Of a DNA stretch of 64,000 nt, positions 48,461 to 60,858 are shown piece by piece. Position 1 is the stretch's first letter. Each line of letters begins with the position of its first letter. The DNA comes from Anaeramoeba flamelloides (taxonomy: Eukaryota; Metamonada; Anaeramoebidae). A program made the position numbers and the translations under genes. Where the stretch lies: contig JANTQA010000038.1 of NCBI GenBank assembly GCA_027625915.1, positions 310,001-374,000 on the forward strand, read 5' to 3'. The notes under the pieces were generated by a model. It did no database searches and had not been told where the DNA came from. It saw nothing but the letters and a program-made list of their open reading frames with translations.

Positions 48461-48770
48461 TAAACACCAATTCAAAATTTTTAACACACTAAAATTCAAT
48501 TTGTGAAAAAAAAAACTTATTTATTCAATTCAAGAAGATTTACCAAATTAGAACCATTCACAAATTGAAATTTTAACACTTTTTTATAAATTACAATACT
48601 CATAAAAAAATAAATAAATAATTATCAATGCAAATAAATCATGGCTGTGTTAAAAATTTTGGAGAGAGCAAAACAAAAAAATACATTGGTAAATTTGTTG
48701 AAATTCTATTAGGAATATTGATCGATCAAATGGTTAGATACTACCAACTAATTTTATTTGAGCTCTTCTA
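48461..48770. repeat. Dispersed repeat R1, copy 2
   Basis: Reverse-complement copy of the first 305 bases of the window, with about one change in ten bases. Matching blocks include ACCAAATTAGAACCATTCAC, ATCATGGCTGTGTTAAAAAT and ATTGATCGATCAAATGGTTA. The short open frame at 48628-48822 lies in the repeat and is not thought to be a gene. Confidence 0.75.
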
Positions 48771-49151
48771 TTTGGAACAACTTGGCTTTAAGCTAATATC
48801 AATGGTTGAAAAAAAATTTTGATCGAATGAAGCAAATTACATAATTCAAACAATGAAATGAAAACAAAAACTAAAAGATGAAAAAATGATTTTCATATTT
48901 TACAAAAATCAAAATTATCTCCAATTTCAATGAAATTGTATTATTGTGATTGTTTGTAACGTTTTAGCTGTGTAGAAAATTTTGAATTTTAGTTTAGATT
49001 TGATTAGAAATTCAATATCAATCATTAACCAACAAACATGAAAAAATAATAAATTTTCAAATTATGTCTTCTAAAAATTTTAAAGAAAAATTAAAAAATC
49101 AAAAATTTAATAATTTTAAAAATGAAATAAAAATTTACAACAAGAGCAGGA

Positions 49152-49711
49152 TTAAGGTTTACAATCCGTGAAACTGGAAAATAGATTATCTTGTATTGGG
49201 TATAGTGACTTGTTACTTTGGTTCTTAGCTGATCGATCCACAACTAAGTTTGGATCGTATAGGTGGTTCAAAAATGCTATTATTGTCATTTTATTTTTTT
49301 TTTTTCCGAAATCCAGATTGATGAGTCTAAGATTAATTGATTGGAAGATATTTCATTAGTAATTGAGTTTTTTGTTTTCTGTGTTGAAATTTTTATTTAC
49401 GCTTTGTATTATTTGATGCTTGTAAAAAAAATTTTTTTTATTTACTCCTAATTCTGTAAAAGGAAAATGATAATTTCAATTGAAAACCCAAAAATTAACA
49501 CTTTCAATTCAATACCTTCCAATCAATTAATCTTAGACTCATCAATCTGGATTTCGGAAAAAAAAAAAATAAAATGACAAAAATAGCATTTTTGAACCAC
49601 CTATACGATCCAAACTTAGTTGTGGATCGATCAGCTAAGAACCAAAATAACAAGTCACTATACCCAATACAAGATAATCTTTTTTCCAGTTTCAGGGATT
49701 GTAAACCTTAA
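49152..49711. repeat. Near-perfect 200 bp inverted repeat with 160 bp spacer
   Basis: Arms are about 49152-49351 and 49512-49711, with roughly five mismatches in 200 positions. Each arm carries a 45-codon ORF reading outward from the spacer: 49289-49152 (minus) and 49574-49711 (plus). Both encode IAFLNHLYDPNLVVDRSAKN followed by a tail ending DCKP. They differ at three residues (K/I, S/N, T/R) and one silent site. The spacer shows no ORF. It could be a fold-back element, an inverted duplication, or a source of long hairpin RNA. The 45-residue sequence matches no family I know. Confidence 0.85.
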
Positions 49712-49997
49712 ATTCAAAGCAAAAATTGGATTTTAAAAAAAAAAAAAAAAATTAAAATAATCAAATATATATTGTGGAATCTATCTGAATTAATTTTATT
49801 TCTTTATTTTTTTGGAAAATTTTTCAAAAGAAAAGGAAAAATAAAACCAAAAAGAAAAATTAAAATTAAAAATAAAATATATTTTAGAAAATAAATCTTA
49901 TATAACATGCACGCAACAAAACATAATCTAAAAATATTTTTTAAAAATGAAATAAAATTTTAAAAGTTATCAAAAAAATTAATCTTGGGTAATTACC

Positions 49998-51523
49998 CTA
50001 ATTATTAGATAATTTTCTGTGTTTACCTTTTTGTATGATCAATTGGTGGGGTATTAAAAAGGAGATTCTCACCATATCCTTTGAGGGTGAAACGCTTCTA
50101 ACGAATTTTATATCGAAAATTTCAATTTTTGAATCTAAATATTTCTCAACACCTTTTTGCGTTTCAGATTCTTGTTGATCAACGTTTATAAAAAAATAGC
50201 AATGTACCCAGAACTGGATTTCAGGGTCTGATTGGAATGAAATTAAGCTGAAGGCTTTTTTGAAAACGTCTAAAAATGTGATTGAAATTTTTGGTAAATT
50301 CATCACGAAATGAATTTTCTTGTGTGCACTTAATAATTGCATATTTTGTTTCCATGTCTGGAAAATTTTTAAGATGAATTCCCTTGCATCGAGGTTATAA
50401 ATACTGACAAACTGGTTGACTTTATTGATTTTACAGTTTTCTTTCAAGTATTTGATTGAAACGGGGTTTTTGTCGTTTGCGTTCACCGTGCAGCCCTTTT
50501 TAGCTGCCCTGATCACAAAGGGGCCGATGCCGCAGAACATATCGCAAATTAAATCTTGCTTTTGGAACAGTTCCACTAAGAGCGAGTGCTCGTGGCCAAG
50601 CCTTGAGTTCCAATACACTTTACTAAAATCTAATTTGAATTTGATTTTGTCAGAGTTGACGATGGTTTCAAGGTTTGGATCACCATGAAGAACTTCCATT
50701 GGGAAGACCCGAAATTCGTTGCTGATAGTTTCGATCTTATTGACAACAGTTTTGATATGCTTGTTTTTGTCAAATAATACCTTCCCAATGATATACTTGT
50801 ATGGCAATTGTTCTTTGTGAAGGTTGATATGTGCGATGGTGCCAACTGTTTCAAAGGAACTTGGTACGTCACAATTTTCTGGTAATATTTCAGTTAAAAT
50901 TTCCCCTATTCAAGCGTTTTTTTTTTTTTGTAAGTCAATCGGATTTTTATTATGGTCACCAAATTAAGAAGACAAGAAAGGTTACTTTCAAAACAAAAGA
51001 AAGAAAAATCCCAAAAAGGAAAAAAAAAAGAAAAAAAAAAAAAAGTTTATTCCAAACTTGGTGAAAGCTCGTTATAACCCACCAACAATTCGTGAATTAA
51101 AATTTCATGATCTTCTAACGATTTAATAAATTTGATTGTTCTTTCTGGGAGTCCTTCGAGCGTATTTTTGTTTGTAATTGTTTCTTTTAATAGGACTAAT
51201 TTATAACCTTTTTTTTGAGAATCAATAACGGATTTGTTTTTTGCTCTTTTTAAGACATTTTTTCTTAACTTGCTCATAACCAAATGGCACTTTTGTGCTG
51301 GCACTTGAATGGCAACAAGTTTTATTGTTTTTGTAATTAACTCTGGATCTGTTTGGTCGAATTCAATTTCTTGATTTATCTCTTTTTCTTTTTCTTTTTC
51401 TTTTTCATTTTCTTGTTCTTGTTCAATTTCTATTTTTTTTTCTTGTTCTTTTTCTTTTTCTTTTTCTTGTTCTTGTTCAATTTCTATTTCTTTTTCTTTT
51501 TCTTTTTCTTTTTCAACTGACAT
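49998..51523 (-). CDS. TRM5: tRNA (guanine37-N1)-methyltransferase Trm5, two exons
   Basis: Trm5 methylates G37 beside the anticodon, using S-adenosylmethionine, and guards the reading frame. Exon 1 is 51523-51058 and exon 2 is 50905-49998, with a 152 bp phase-1 intron (GTTTGG...AATAG), giving 457 residues. The first 50 residues are a Glu/Lys/Gln low-complexity tail with no clear mitochondrial signal. Then come the D1/D2 region (SKLRKNVLKRAKNKSVID, EILTEILPENCDVPSSFETV, GTIAHINLHKEQLPYKYIIG), DFSKVYWNSR at residues 248-257, the SAM-binding DMFCGIGPF at 277-285, NDKNP at 299-303 and NLP at 358-360. The C-terminus HCYFFINVD...VRSVSPSKDM matches human HCYSF...VRNVAPNKEM. The GTTTGG donor is unusual, but phase and alignment support it. 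Confidence 0.9.
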
Positions 51524-52770
51524 ATAATAAATACAAAAACTAAACTTCTTTAAAAAGATTAAAAAAATGAAATCGATCAGATTATCTTTATCATTTTCTG
51601 ATTGGTTACTAAAATACGGAAGATGTTACGAAAACTAATTAACACGTCACTAATTGTTTATACCTAAAAATAGTAAAAAAGTAGTCAATCTGTATTTCAT
51701 AAAAATTTGGGATCAAAGAAACGTGTGAATTTGAAACTTTAAGAATATTGAATCCTACCAAATGACAAAAGAGAGTTATAAGTCTTTTACAGAATTCACA
51801 AAAGTCGGAAAGGGTATGGTGTCTTATTGAAGTGATCTTTTAAAGTTCAGAAAAGAGGATTATTTTGATCTTTTTACACAATTTTCTGATCGATCATTTG
51901 TCCTTAGGGAAATTCATTCTTTATTGTGACTACAAACTATCTTCAAAGAATTTAGATGTATTGTTCGCAGTGTTGTTTAGTCAATTTAGTTAGTACGCTC
52001 TTGAATTTAATGTTTGGCTAGAAGTCATCAGATCTTTTTTTTTAGAAGATCATAAACACTTTTAGAATAAAATGTTTCTTTCTAAAAAGTTAAAAGATGA
52101 GACAATATAAGTTTTTCTACTCTGAAGGGGGTATTGTATATAAGAGTTAATTCGTTTTATATGTCCCAAAAATTAGTTCTATTTTATTTAAATAAATGGA
52201 CAATTATGATTTCAATTTCTAAAAAATTTCCTCATCAATTTCTTCCAAAAAAACAAAATGACAATTACTCATAAACCCAATTCAAAAGGAAAATTATCCC
52301 TCACTAATATTTTTCTTCCTTATTGAACGACTTAATTTTGTAATACATCCAGGAAAAAAGTGTCTTTGAGTTTTACCATTTTGTGTTATTTTTTGTTCGG
52401 GATTTAATTAAAAATCAAGAAAGATTTTTTACTAACGTTTTTTTTGATACATAGTTCTTTCTTCCTTTTGAAAAAACAAAACTAGGGAACTAAAATAGAA
52501 ATAACACATCAGATTCTTGATTTCCTTCAAAAACTAGATTTTTTAACTTTTCTTTAAATTTTACAAAAAAAGAATTCATTTCAGAATTATATGTTCAATA
52601 GAAAAAACAAAAAAAGTGACTGAATGTAAATTCCACTTCAAAGAATTCATTTTCTCTCCTTTTTTAAAACCCACTTATTTTTTTTTTTTATTGATTAATT
52701 TTTTTTTTTCATTCCCCTTTTCCAACAATTGACTTAAAAATAATTTCAGTTGAAAGAACAAAATTAAAGA
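51524..52770. other. Divergent intergenic region
   Basis: About 1.2 kb between the starts of Trm5 and the CH-domain gene, so it should hold both promoters. AATAATTTCAG shortly before the ATG at 52771 could be a 5'UTR intron acceptor. No other feature is seen. Confidence 0.45.
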
Positions 52771-55341
52771 ATGTTTCTCATTCCAAGGACTAAAAAAATA
52801 CAAAGTCTCAAGTACGATCCTCATGATTACGTTGTTCACAAAAAATCTAGCCTCTCAAAAGGAAACAAACAAAACGAAGCATTAGCTTTTATGAGAAAAA
52901 TATTTTGTAACCAAAATTTAACGCACGAAGAAGCATTTTCACCTGACTGCACCCATTTGTTGAATTTAATAAATGTTCTTTTCCCTTGTGAATTGAATAC
53001 AATTGTTAAAACAAATAACAAAGAAAAATTACAGGAACAGAATTTAAAACAATACTTGTCTCAATTAAAAAGCCGAAATTATCAAATAAAAAACTTTCCA
53101 AAAGAAGAATATTTCCGATCAAACAAGGTAGGGATCAAAAAAATTGTCTCTACCATTCTCCATTTAAAATCCGAATATGAGGAAAATGGGAGACAAAGAA
53201 AAGGCCAAAATAGTAATCGCCTTTTTTATCTGAAAAATAAATCTCTGAAAAGATTAAAAAGCAAAGAAATATATGGCATTAATCCCTTTTTAACAAACCA
53301 AAAGATAATCAAGAAATTCCAGTCCCACAAAACTGTACGTATCAAGAACATTTTTTATTTAAAAGATCAAAATCAATTAGCTTTGTTAAGAAAAAGAAGT
53401 GAGCAATTAGGATATCCTTTAAGCAATAATAGCTCAGATAGTTCAAGTTTAAGTTCAATTGAAAGCACAACTGTTTCAGTCAATACAAATTCCGAGCCTC
53501 TATTTGATTTTCATTATGAAAACTACCTCGAAGATAAAGAAGATCTTCAAGAGAAAAATCAAAATGATCAAAAAGGGTGGGACGAAGTGGATATAAACCA
53601 AATTTCTGGCGAGGGAATTAACGACGATTCAAACGATTCTGTAACGAGCAGTTCTGAAAATGAAAATAATAATTCTGATTCTTCAGATTTTGATTCTAAT
53701 TTGGTCTCAGAGAATCAAAAGAAGAACAAAAAGAATAAAAAAACAAAAAAACAGAAAGAAACAGAAAAGAAAAAAGAAAAGGATAAAGAAAATGGAAAAG
53801 AAAATGAAAAAGAAAAGGAAAAAGAAATTGAAAGTTCGAATTGGCCAAGTTTTGGAGTTAATGAGGAAAATAAAGTTTACACAACTTATAACACAAAATC
53901 TAAAAGGAATAAAAGTGGCAATCCAAATAATACTAACCAAAAAACTAAAGAAAACCCAAATCTTTCTGACTCTTCTGATTTTGATTCAATCTTTAAGATC
54001 AACACCGATTCTCAAGCAAAAAAGAAAAGAAGAGAAAAGAAAAACCGAAACCAAAAACAAAAAAGAGGCGGAAAATCTTCAAATACACCTAGAAGCAAAC
54101 GGCCAACAAGGACCAACATGAACGGCGGGCACACCGGCCGAAACAATAACAAAAGAAATAACAAAGGAAATCTAGCGGGTCGAATTCAGATGAATTCAAA
54201 AATTCCACTTCAAATTAGCAAAAATAACATTTATTTAAAAATGGATTTAATTAATCTTTTCAAATCATCTTCAATTCGGGATTCAAAGAATTCACAAAAA
54301 AAAAGAATCCCAAGAACAAATGGGTGCTTACATTTGATTTTCCATATTGTTAATTCTCTTGACAAATGGAGATCGAATGATCCAGTTTTTTCAAAAAAGT
54401 TTTCAGGTAAATATGGCTATCCAAACCTGTATAAAATATGTACCCAGGCCTATAAAGATGCAATCAATCTCGGGATCACAGGTGCCGCATTGTTTGATGT
54501 GAGAATCTCAAAAAATTTCTCAACAAAATATTCCCCGGGCTTGCTGGAATTAACCACACGCGATTTAATTCTGACTTTAAACAATAAAAATAAAAAGCCG
54601 CTCTTTAAACAAAAGTTTGATCAATATCAAATCCAAATCTCATTAGAAAAGAATTCATTAAAGGAAATCAGCCTAACACATTTACTCGTCTTTAATACAA
54701 CCTTTTCAATCAAATTCCATAACGAAATGGATGCCATCTTGGCAATCATGACACTTGGGCATTTTTTCAAAATGGCAAATTTGCCCAAGAAATCAAAAAA
54801 AAGATTAGGCTATAATCCAGTAATCACCAAGAGAAAGGATTTTCAAAATATTATCAACCTTTATAATGTCGACGAAGATGACGACAATTTCAAAATTTCC
54901 GAGCTGATCATTCCACCGCTAGTGGCCCCCAATATGAAATTTTTGAAAAAACTTACCAGTATAGATGATCTTCATTTAAATAACAACCTCGAAAAAATTT
55001 TAGCAAAGTTTTATCAAAACGGCGGAGTAAATTTCTTATGCACACTTTACACCAATAAAAAATACCCTTTAATTTCCAGCTTTATCGAAATTAGAAAAAC
55101 CAAATTAATAATTGGCTACGAAAAAAAGATCTTTTTTAAAATACCCTTTTCGGCAAAGCCTCAAATTGCCAAAAATGATAAACACAGAACATTATTTTCA
55201 TTGGAATGGACTCAAAAGGCGACCTGCTCAGCTAAAACACGCCCACTAATTCGAATAGTTTGCACTAGAACATCCGAAAGAAGTCTAATTACAAAGGCTA
55301 TCGATTATTTTAACATGAAATGGAATGATAACCATAATTAA
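52771..55341 (+). CDS. CH-domain protein with predicted C-terminal PH-like folds
   Basis: An 856-residue single-exon protein. Residues about 30-135 look like a calponin-homology domain: NEALAFMRKIFCNQ, THLLNLINVLFPCELN, QNLKQYLSQLKSRNYQI, then FPKEEYFRSNKVGIKKIVST. CH domains bind actin, microtubules or signalling partners. Residues about 215-470 are a disordered Ser/Asp/Glu/Lys-rich linker with an NGGHTGRNNNKRNN Gly/Asn patch. The last 370 residues are well folded: YGYPNLYKICTQAYKDAINL, then beta-rich segments (GLLELTTRDLILTLN, KQKFDQYQIQISLEKNSLKE, KTKLIIGYEKKIFFKIPFS) that resemble PH-like barrels. The CH call is moderate and the PH-like call is inference from strand pattern. Start: first ATG of the frame. 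Confidence 0.6.
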   Translation: MFLIPRTKKIQSLKYDPHDYVVHKKSSLSKGNKQNEALAFMRKIFCNQNLTHEEAFSPDCTHLLNLINVLFPCELNTIVKTNNKEKLQEQNLKQYLSQLKSRNYQIKNFPKEEYFRSNKVGIKKIVSTILHLKSEYEENGRQRKGQNSNRLFYLKNKSLKRLKSKEIYGINPFLTNQKIIKKFQSHKTVRIKNIFYLKDQNQLALLRKRSEQLGYPLSNNSSDSSSLSSIESTTVSVNTNSEPLFDFHYENYLEDKEDLQEKNQNDQKGWDEVDINQISGEGINDDSNDSVTSSSENENNNSDSSDFDSNLVSENQKKNKKNKKTKKQKETEKKKEKDKENGKENEKEKEKEIESSNWPSFGVNEENKVYTTYNTKSKRNKSGNPNNTNQKTKENPNLSDSSDFDSIFKINTDSQAKKKRREKKNRNQKQKRGGKSSNTPRSKRPTRTNMNGGHTGRNNNKRNNKGNLAGRIQMNSKIPLQISKNNIYLKMDLINLFKSSSIRDSKNSQKKRIPRTNGCLHLIFHIVNSLDKWRSNDPVFSKKFSGKYGYPNLYKICTQAYKDAINLGITGAALFDVRISKNFSTKYSPGLLELTTRDLILTLNNKNKKPLFKQKFDQYQIQISLEKNSLKEISLTHLLVFNTTFSIKFHNEMDAILAIMTLGHFFKMANLPKKSKKRLGYNPVITKRKDFQNIINLYNVDEDDDNFKISELIIPPLVAPNMKFLKKLTSIDDLHLNNNLEKILAKFYQNGGVNFLCTLYTNKKYPLISSFIEIRKTKLIIGYEKKIFFKIPFSAKPQIAKNDKHRTLFSLEWTQKATCSAKTRPLIRIVCTRTSERSLITKAIDYFNMKWNDNHN

Positions 55342-58300
55342 TTCATTTTGTTTTAATTTTTTGTTATTTTCTTGGTTTTTTGAAATTGACATCAAATCAA
55401 GAAAATTTTTTTTAAAATTCTTTTCGATTAAATTTTTAAATTAATTTCTAATTTTTAAAAATAATTATTGTTTTTTATTTTATTTAATAAATATACATAT
55501 TATTTTTTTTTCTTCTTTGTTTTTATTATTGCAATTTAATTCAAAGATTATTCATGTGTAAAATATTACTATTATTTTTTATTAAAATAGAAAATGAACT
55601 CAATAATAATCATTTTTATTCTATATTTTGCCCCAAATTTATTCAAGGGAATATTCGTTTATGAATAGATAGTTTGGCTGTACCTTCTCAATCCATGATG
55701 CAGTTTTAAAAAACGCATTTAATATTAGAAAATTATGATATTACAGAAAAAAAGCGATATTAAACAAAACCAAGATTCTCTGATAAATCTCAACATTAGA
55801 TGAAATTGGAATAATTGTCAAAAAATCGAGATAATGTGACAAATAAAAGATTGTATAAAATAGTGATAATGATCGAAAAATAGCTGAGAAAGGTCAAAAT
55901 ATCGTGACAAAAATTAAATTGCGATAAAATAGTTGTTGGGAATTTTGGATAATTCAACATTATTTTTAAAAAGAAATTTTTGTTTGATCAAAAAAATAGA
56001 TTATTTGAAAAAAAATTATTCTTCGAAAAAACAACACAAAAGATTCTTGATTCAATCAAGGATTAGATCATAGATTTTCATTGTATTTTTGTTTTGATTT
56101 AGTTAGCAGATCGATTAAACCGTTTAGATCAATACACAGTAATAGCAAAAAGGTAAAAATATAATTTTCATCAGTTTATTGTAGATTTTGGTTGTATAAA
56201 TTACATTGTTATCAAAACAAACACCGGTGAAATTGTAAAGAATTTATTTGTTCTTTTAAGGGTGTGTTCTTTTGGCTAAATCTTTTTTTTTTTTTTTATC
56301 AATTGTAGTTTAAAGAGAGTTGGATAACTTTTCAAAATAATTTATACATTACCACCAATTCTTAAGATTTTTCTGGTACTTTTCCCCTTCTTTTCCCTTC
56401 TCGATTAATCAAACAGAAAACCCAACTGGGGCTTTATGGCTTTTATTATTGATCACCAATAAAAAGGAAAATTATTCTTTATTCTTTTTAGTTATTTGAC
56501 TTTTGAAAACAATATACTCATTTTATAAGCACAGCTATTATAAATTTTATCCATTTTATTTTTGTTTGATTTTTTTTGTTTCTAATATTCATTGAGATTT
56601 GATTTTTGTGAATAAAAAAAGGGAAAAGGAATAAAATAATTTTTCCTTTTTTAAGATTTTGAGGAATGATTAGTTTTATACATTCTATATTATTGATGAT
56701 TTACATATGTAATAAAAGGTTATTTTATTATTATTGATAGAGTAAAATTAACACCCAAAATACCATTTTATTTTAATTATCTAAAGGGCAATAAAAGTAA
56801 AAATCATATATTTCACGATAATTGGTGAGAAAGAAATATAAAATTTTCTTTATGATTTAACAAGAAAAAACAAAAAACTGATAAGAAAAAAAGATAACGT
56901 AACTAAAAAAAGAATTATAAAAAGATTTTTAAGAATAAATTGATAAAAAAGTAGAGAAAAATAAAAAAAAATCAATAATATCGTCAATTAAGAATAACAA
57001 AAATAATTGACAGGATAACTTGGTTAAATTAATTGAATTAGATAATATATTATGAATGTCAGCTTCTATATCGCCATTTAATTGTTTGGATTTCTTTTTC
57101 TTTTCCTTTTCTTTCTTTTTCTTTTTTTTGTATTTGACAAATACCTTTGGTTATTTCCCACCCTTTATTTTCAATTTTTCTCTTTTAAAGTTACTCACAC
57201 AATAATTTTTTGGTATTCGAGTATGTAAAAGTAACGTCTTGGCGTTTTCCCCTCTAGCTCTTCTTTCAGAGAAAGACAATCCAGCCAGGGGAAATTTTTT
57301 TCAAAAAATAATTAAATGTCTATCTTTTAACATTTTAATCACTCAGCTTAGAATGAAAATTATTAGTGAATAAGATATCTCTGATCAAAAGATTATTTTT
57401 AAATATATGATATGACGTAATTTGAAACCCCCCTTTTCCAGGTTCTATTAATATTCTTTTTAAAAATTGATTATAAAAAATTACAGAAATTGGGTTTTCA
57501 ATGGGATGGGGTTATTTTATCAACATTCAAATTTAAATTCAATCATTCAAACTATTAAAAAAAAATCAAGATTCCTTTTAAATATTAATATTATTTATTA
57601 AATCTTAATCAAAGTCCAAATATTTTTTTTTGCATATTTCTTTTTCTTCGAATTATTTTTATTATTTATTCTTCGTTTTAAACTTAGTTTCTGTCAAATA
57701 TTTCTTGATTATTTTAAATATCAATTATCTTTATAATAGATTGACTTTTGAAGAATAAATAAGAAATAATGAAGAATCATAAACATTAGAGAATAATTAA
57801 TATCTGTATCAAACTAAACCTATCAAATCAATATTTTTTTAAAACAATTGTAAATCCAAAATTCTTAGTTAACCACTGAGAAAAACAACAATTTTCATTT
57901 CATCTTCAAATCAATATCAAAGAAATAATCTTTAGAAATCTATTTTATTTTGTACAATCATTTCTATACTACTATAACGGCATTAAATTAACAGATTTTT
58001 CCTTAGTTGCAAAAGATCTTGAAAAAAAAAATCCTAAAGCAAATTACGTACATCAGAAAAAAAAATTGAAAAAAAAGAAATAATTAGAATGTAAAACACT
58101 GATTTCAATTTTTAAATTTTGAAATTAAATTTTTTCTCTTAATATACATTCAAATTCTTTAAATCCATGGGGTTCACTCACCTATAACCATGTCTTTTTG
58201 ACTGTAAAAAAGTTCATCCCGTTACATTTTCACCTTCCTCTTTTTTTGTTTCATACTTAAACATGCTTTCAATTACAAGATGAATATTCTATGTTACTAA

Positions 58301-59030
58301 ATTAATTGTAAAATATTGTCTATTATCACAATCAAAAAACACCCAGCAATCAAAATCATGAGATTAATACTTTTTATTTTGTAGTACTCTTTCATTCTCT
58401 TGAATCAATAACAAAACAAAAATGACAAAAAAATAATTTAATGTAGCTCTTTCAATTTTTATATCTCGAGGGGCGTTTTAAGAACTTTCTAGGGGAAGAA
58501 AAAGCGATAACACATTTTTTATGAAAAAAAAAAAAAAGAAGAAGAAAAAGTCCAAAAATAATTTAAAAATTTAATTCGTAAATTCTAGTTCGAAAAATGA
58601 ACTTTTTGAAGAAAAATGTATTTTCTTCAATTTAATATTAAAAAGAAAGAAAATAAATAAAAAAAAAGCAAAAAATGATAATAGTATAAGTTTAAAAATT
58701 ATTCAGGTATTTTTAAAAAAAAGAACATGAAAAAGTAAAATAAAAAAAGAAACCCATATCTTATATTTAAATCAGTACATTTCCCCCTTCTTATGAAAAA
58801 TTTCTTTGGCTTTATTCTTTGATGAATTTATATTTTGATTCTAATTTAATTTTTTTTTGATTTTAATTATTTATATATTATATTTGGAAGTAATAAAGCC
58901 TGTACTGATTTAAAAATTATGATATTTCAAATTAAAAAATAGAAAAATAAAAATTCAACAGAATATTTTTTTAAAAAAAAAAATGAATAACCAAAATAAA
59001 CGAAAAAAAAAAATCATTAAATTTTTGGGT
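55342..59030. other. Convergent intergenic stretch
   Basis: About 3.7 kb between convergent genes. Apart from the duplicated block at 56700-57290 it is AT-rich without a supported gene, RNA gene or repeat. Confidence 0.5.
56700..57290 (+). repeat. Diverged duplicated block, copy B, with a conserved hairpin
   Basis: Partner of 24340-24917. The last 50 bases hold the stem TCTTTC (57262-57267), loop AGA, GAAAGA (57271-57276), followed by CAATCCAGCCAGGGG. CCCCT just upstream (57249-57253) could pair with AGGGG to close an outer stem. A T7 run follows within a few bases, which would suit an RNA polymerase III stop. Unlike copy A, no open frame continues downstream, so a coding role is unlikely here. 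No known RNA family was recognised. Confidence 0.45.
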
Positions 59031-59196
59031 TTAAAAATCATAATCAAATATTCTTTCTTCCGATTGAAAATTTTCATAATTTTGGAATTGGAATTTTTGG
59101 TTGATTGGATTTTTCATTTGGTGAAGGCTATTGTTAATTATATTTGGTTTATTTGACAAAAATGAATTGTTATTATTGTTTTTTTGTTGTTGTTGT

Positions 59197-59231
<35 letters not shown>

Positions 59232-60858
59232 TTGTTGTTGTTGTTGCTGTTTTTGTTTTTGATATATGCGTTTTTTTGAAGGCACTACCCTGGCAGGCTC
59301 AATTTTAATTCTTCTTGTTTTAATTTTTGTTTTATTTAAAGCTTTTATTGCCGACTCTGCATCTCTAATATCATAAAATTCGACAAACCTATGATAAACT
59401 TTATTTGGTGTCGATCGAATATCCCTTACCTCACCATATGTTGAAAATATTTTTAAAAGTTCATTATTGCTAATCGACTCATTCAAGCCAAAGACAACTA
59501 AAGTTCCTATTGTGTGAGAGTTAAGAAAGTGAAGTGCGATACAAAATGTATTAAATGTGATGAAGCAAAAAGAGCGAAATTACGTAATGAGAGAAAACAA
59601 CAATTTGTCAAGAAAAATTCAAAAGAGTTAAGGAGAAAAACTGAAAAACAAAGAGAATAAAAAAAAAAAAAAAAAAAGGAGAAAAACTCAAAAAGAAGAA
59701 AAATTCAAGATCAAGGAAATCGGTAAAAAATATTTTGGAAGGTGAACAAAATTTGCAAAAAAAAAAACAAGGAAGGGGGGGAAAAACTGGTAAGTACAAA
59801 AAAATAAAAAAACAAAAAAACATAAAAAACAAAAAGACATAAAAAACAAAAAACAAAAAGAAAAATGACAAACCGTGATTTTTAGGTTGGCTTCCTTGAG
59901 GGTTTGTGAGAGCGTATCGAATTTCTAATTCCTTTCCTTCAAAAACCTTTCTGTGAAGATTTTTAATTGCCTCTCTTGAATGTCTGATATCATAGTATCC
60001 AACCACTAACACATCTAACTTTGATTTTTTTTCAAACCAGATCAGCCTCAGCTTTCCAAAGGGCTTGAACATTTCAATGATCTGCTCATGATCAGAAAAG
60101 GTTGACACGCCAACAACATAGAGTGCTCGTGAGGGGTAAGTTGAAATTGTCGAGCTTGCAGATTTGCTTCTTGTTTTGATGATTGGGGGATTTGTCGCAT
60201 TTATCCTTTGGGGCGAGAGGCTATTTTTCTTTAAGAGGTTTGTTGGAAGAGTGTTTTGATTTTTTAAAGGGCTTTTCGTTTCACTTTGGTCCAGGTTGTT
60301 CGTGTTATTTCTTTTACCATTTACCATACCGTTTCTCATTGGCTTGGTTGGTGATCTTAATGGATAATTTTTGTTCTGATTTTGATCATTTTGATTTTCA
60401 TAAAAGACAGATTTTTCAAAAAAGCCTCTTTGAATTAGTTCCTGGCTGACACCTAAATATTCCCCTTGTTGTGTTTGGACTTGTGTTTGTTTTTCTTTTT
60501 CTTTTTCTTTTTCTTTTTCTTTTTCCCTTTTCAGCATATTTGGAAGATTATTTTTTGGATTGGTTTGCCTTTTTAACCCATTGAAATCTAATTTGGAATT
60601 TCGATTAAAGTTGGGGTTAAGCTCCCAAATAGTTTTGACAGTTTCAATCTGTGATTGCTTATAATAATTTGTTGTTAATGGGATCTTGTCCAAATAAAAA
60701 TACGAACTAAAAGTTGAGTGCTCAATCGTTTCGGAATTAACATGGGTTTGTCCGAAATGCCGTTTTCCTGATGCGCTTTGTAATGGGAAGGGTGAGTTAA
60801 GGTTACTCTTTTCATTAAAAGAAATTTTTTGTTTGTAGGGATTTAATTGGAAGGTTTT
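59031..60858 (-). CDS. Mei2-like RNA-binding protein, two RRMs, no third RRM
   Basis: Mei2-like proteins bind RNA and control meiosis or differentiation in fungi and plants. Exon 1 ends at 59874 and exon 2 is 59506-59031, with a 367 bp phase-1 intron (GTTTGT...AATAG); from 60693 this gives 431 residues. RRM1: SRALYVVGVSTFSDHEQIIE, LVVGYYDIRHSREAIKNLHR. RRM2: GTLVVFGLNESISNNELLKI, FSTYGEVRDIRSTPNKVYHR, FVEFYDIRDAESAIKALNKT, very close to plant Mei2-like RRM2. A poly-Gln stretch of about 24 follows, then a short tail. The Mei2-specific third RRM is missing. Coding-like sequence runs upstream of 60693 to 60858 without an ATG; ATGs at 60906 and 60910 are cut off by a stop or frame change in homopolymers. 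The true start is unresolved. Confidence 0.85.
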
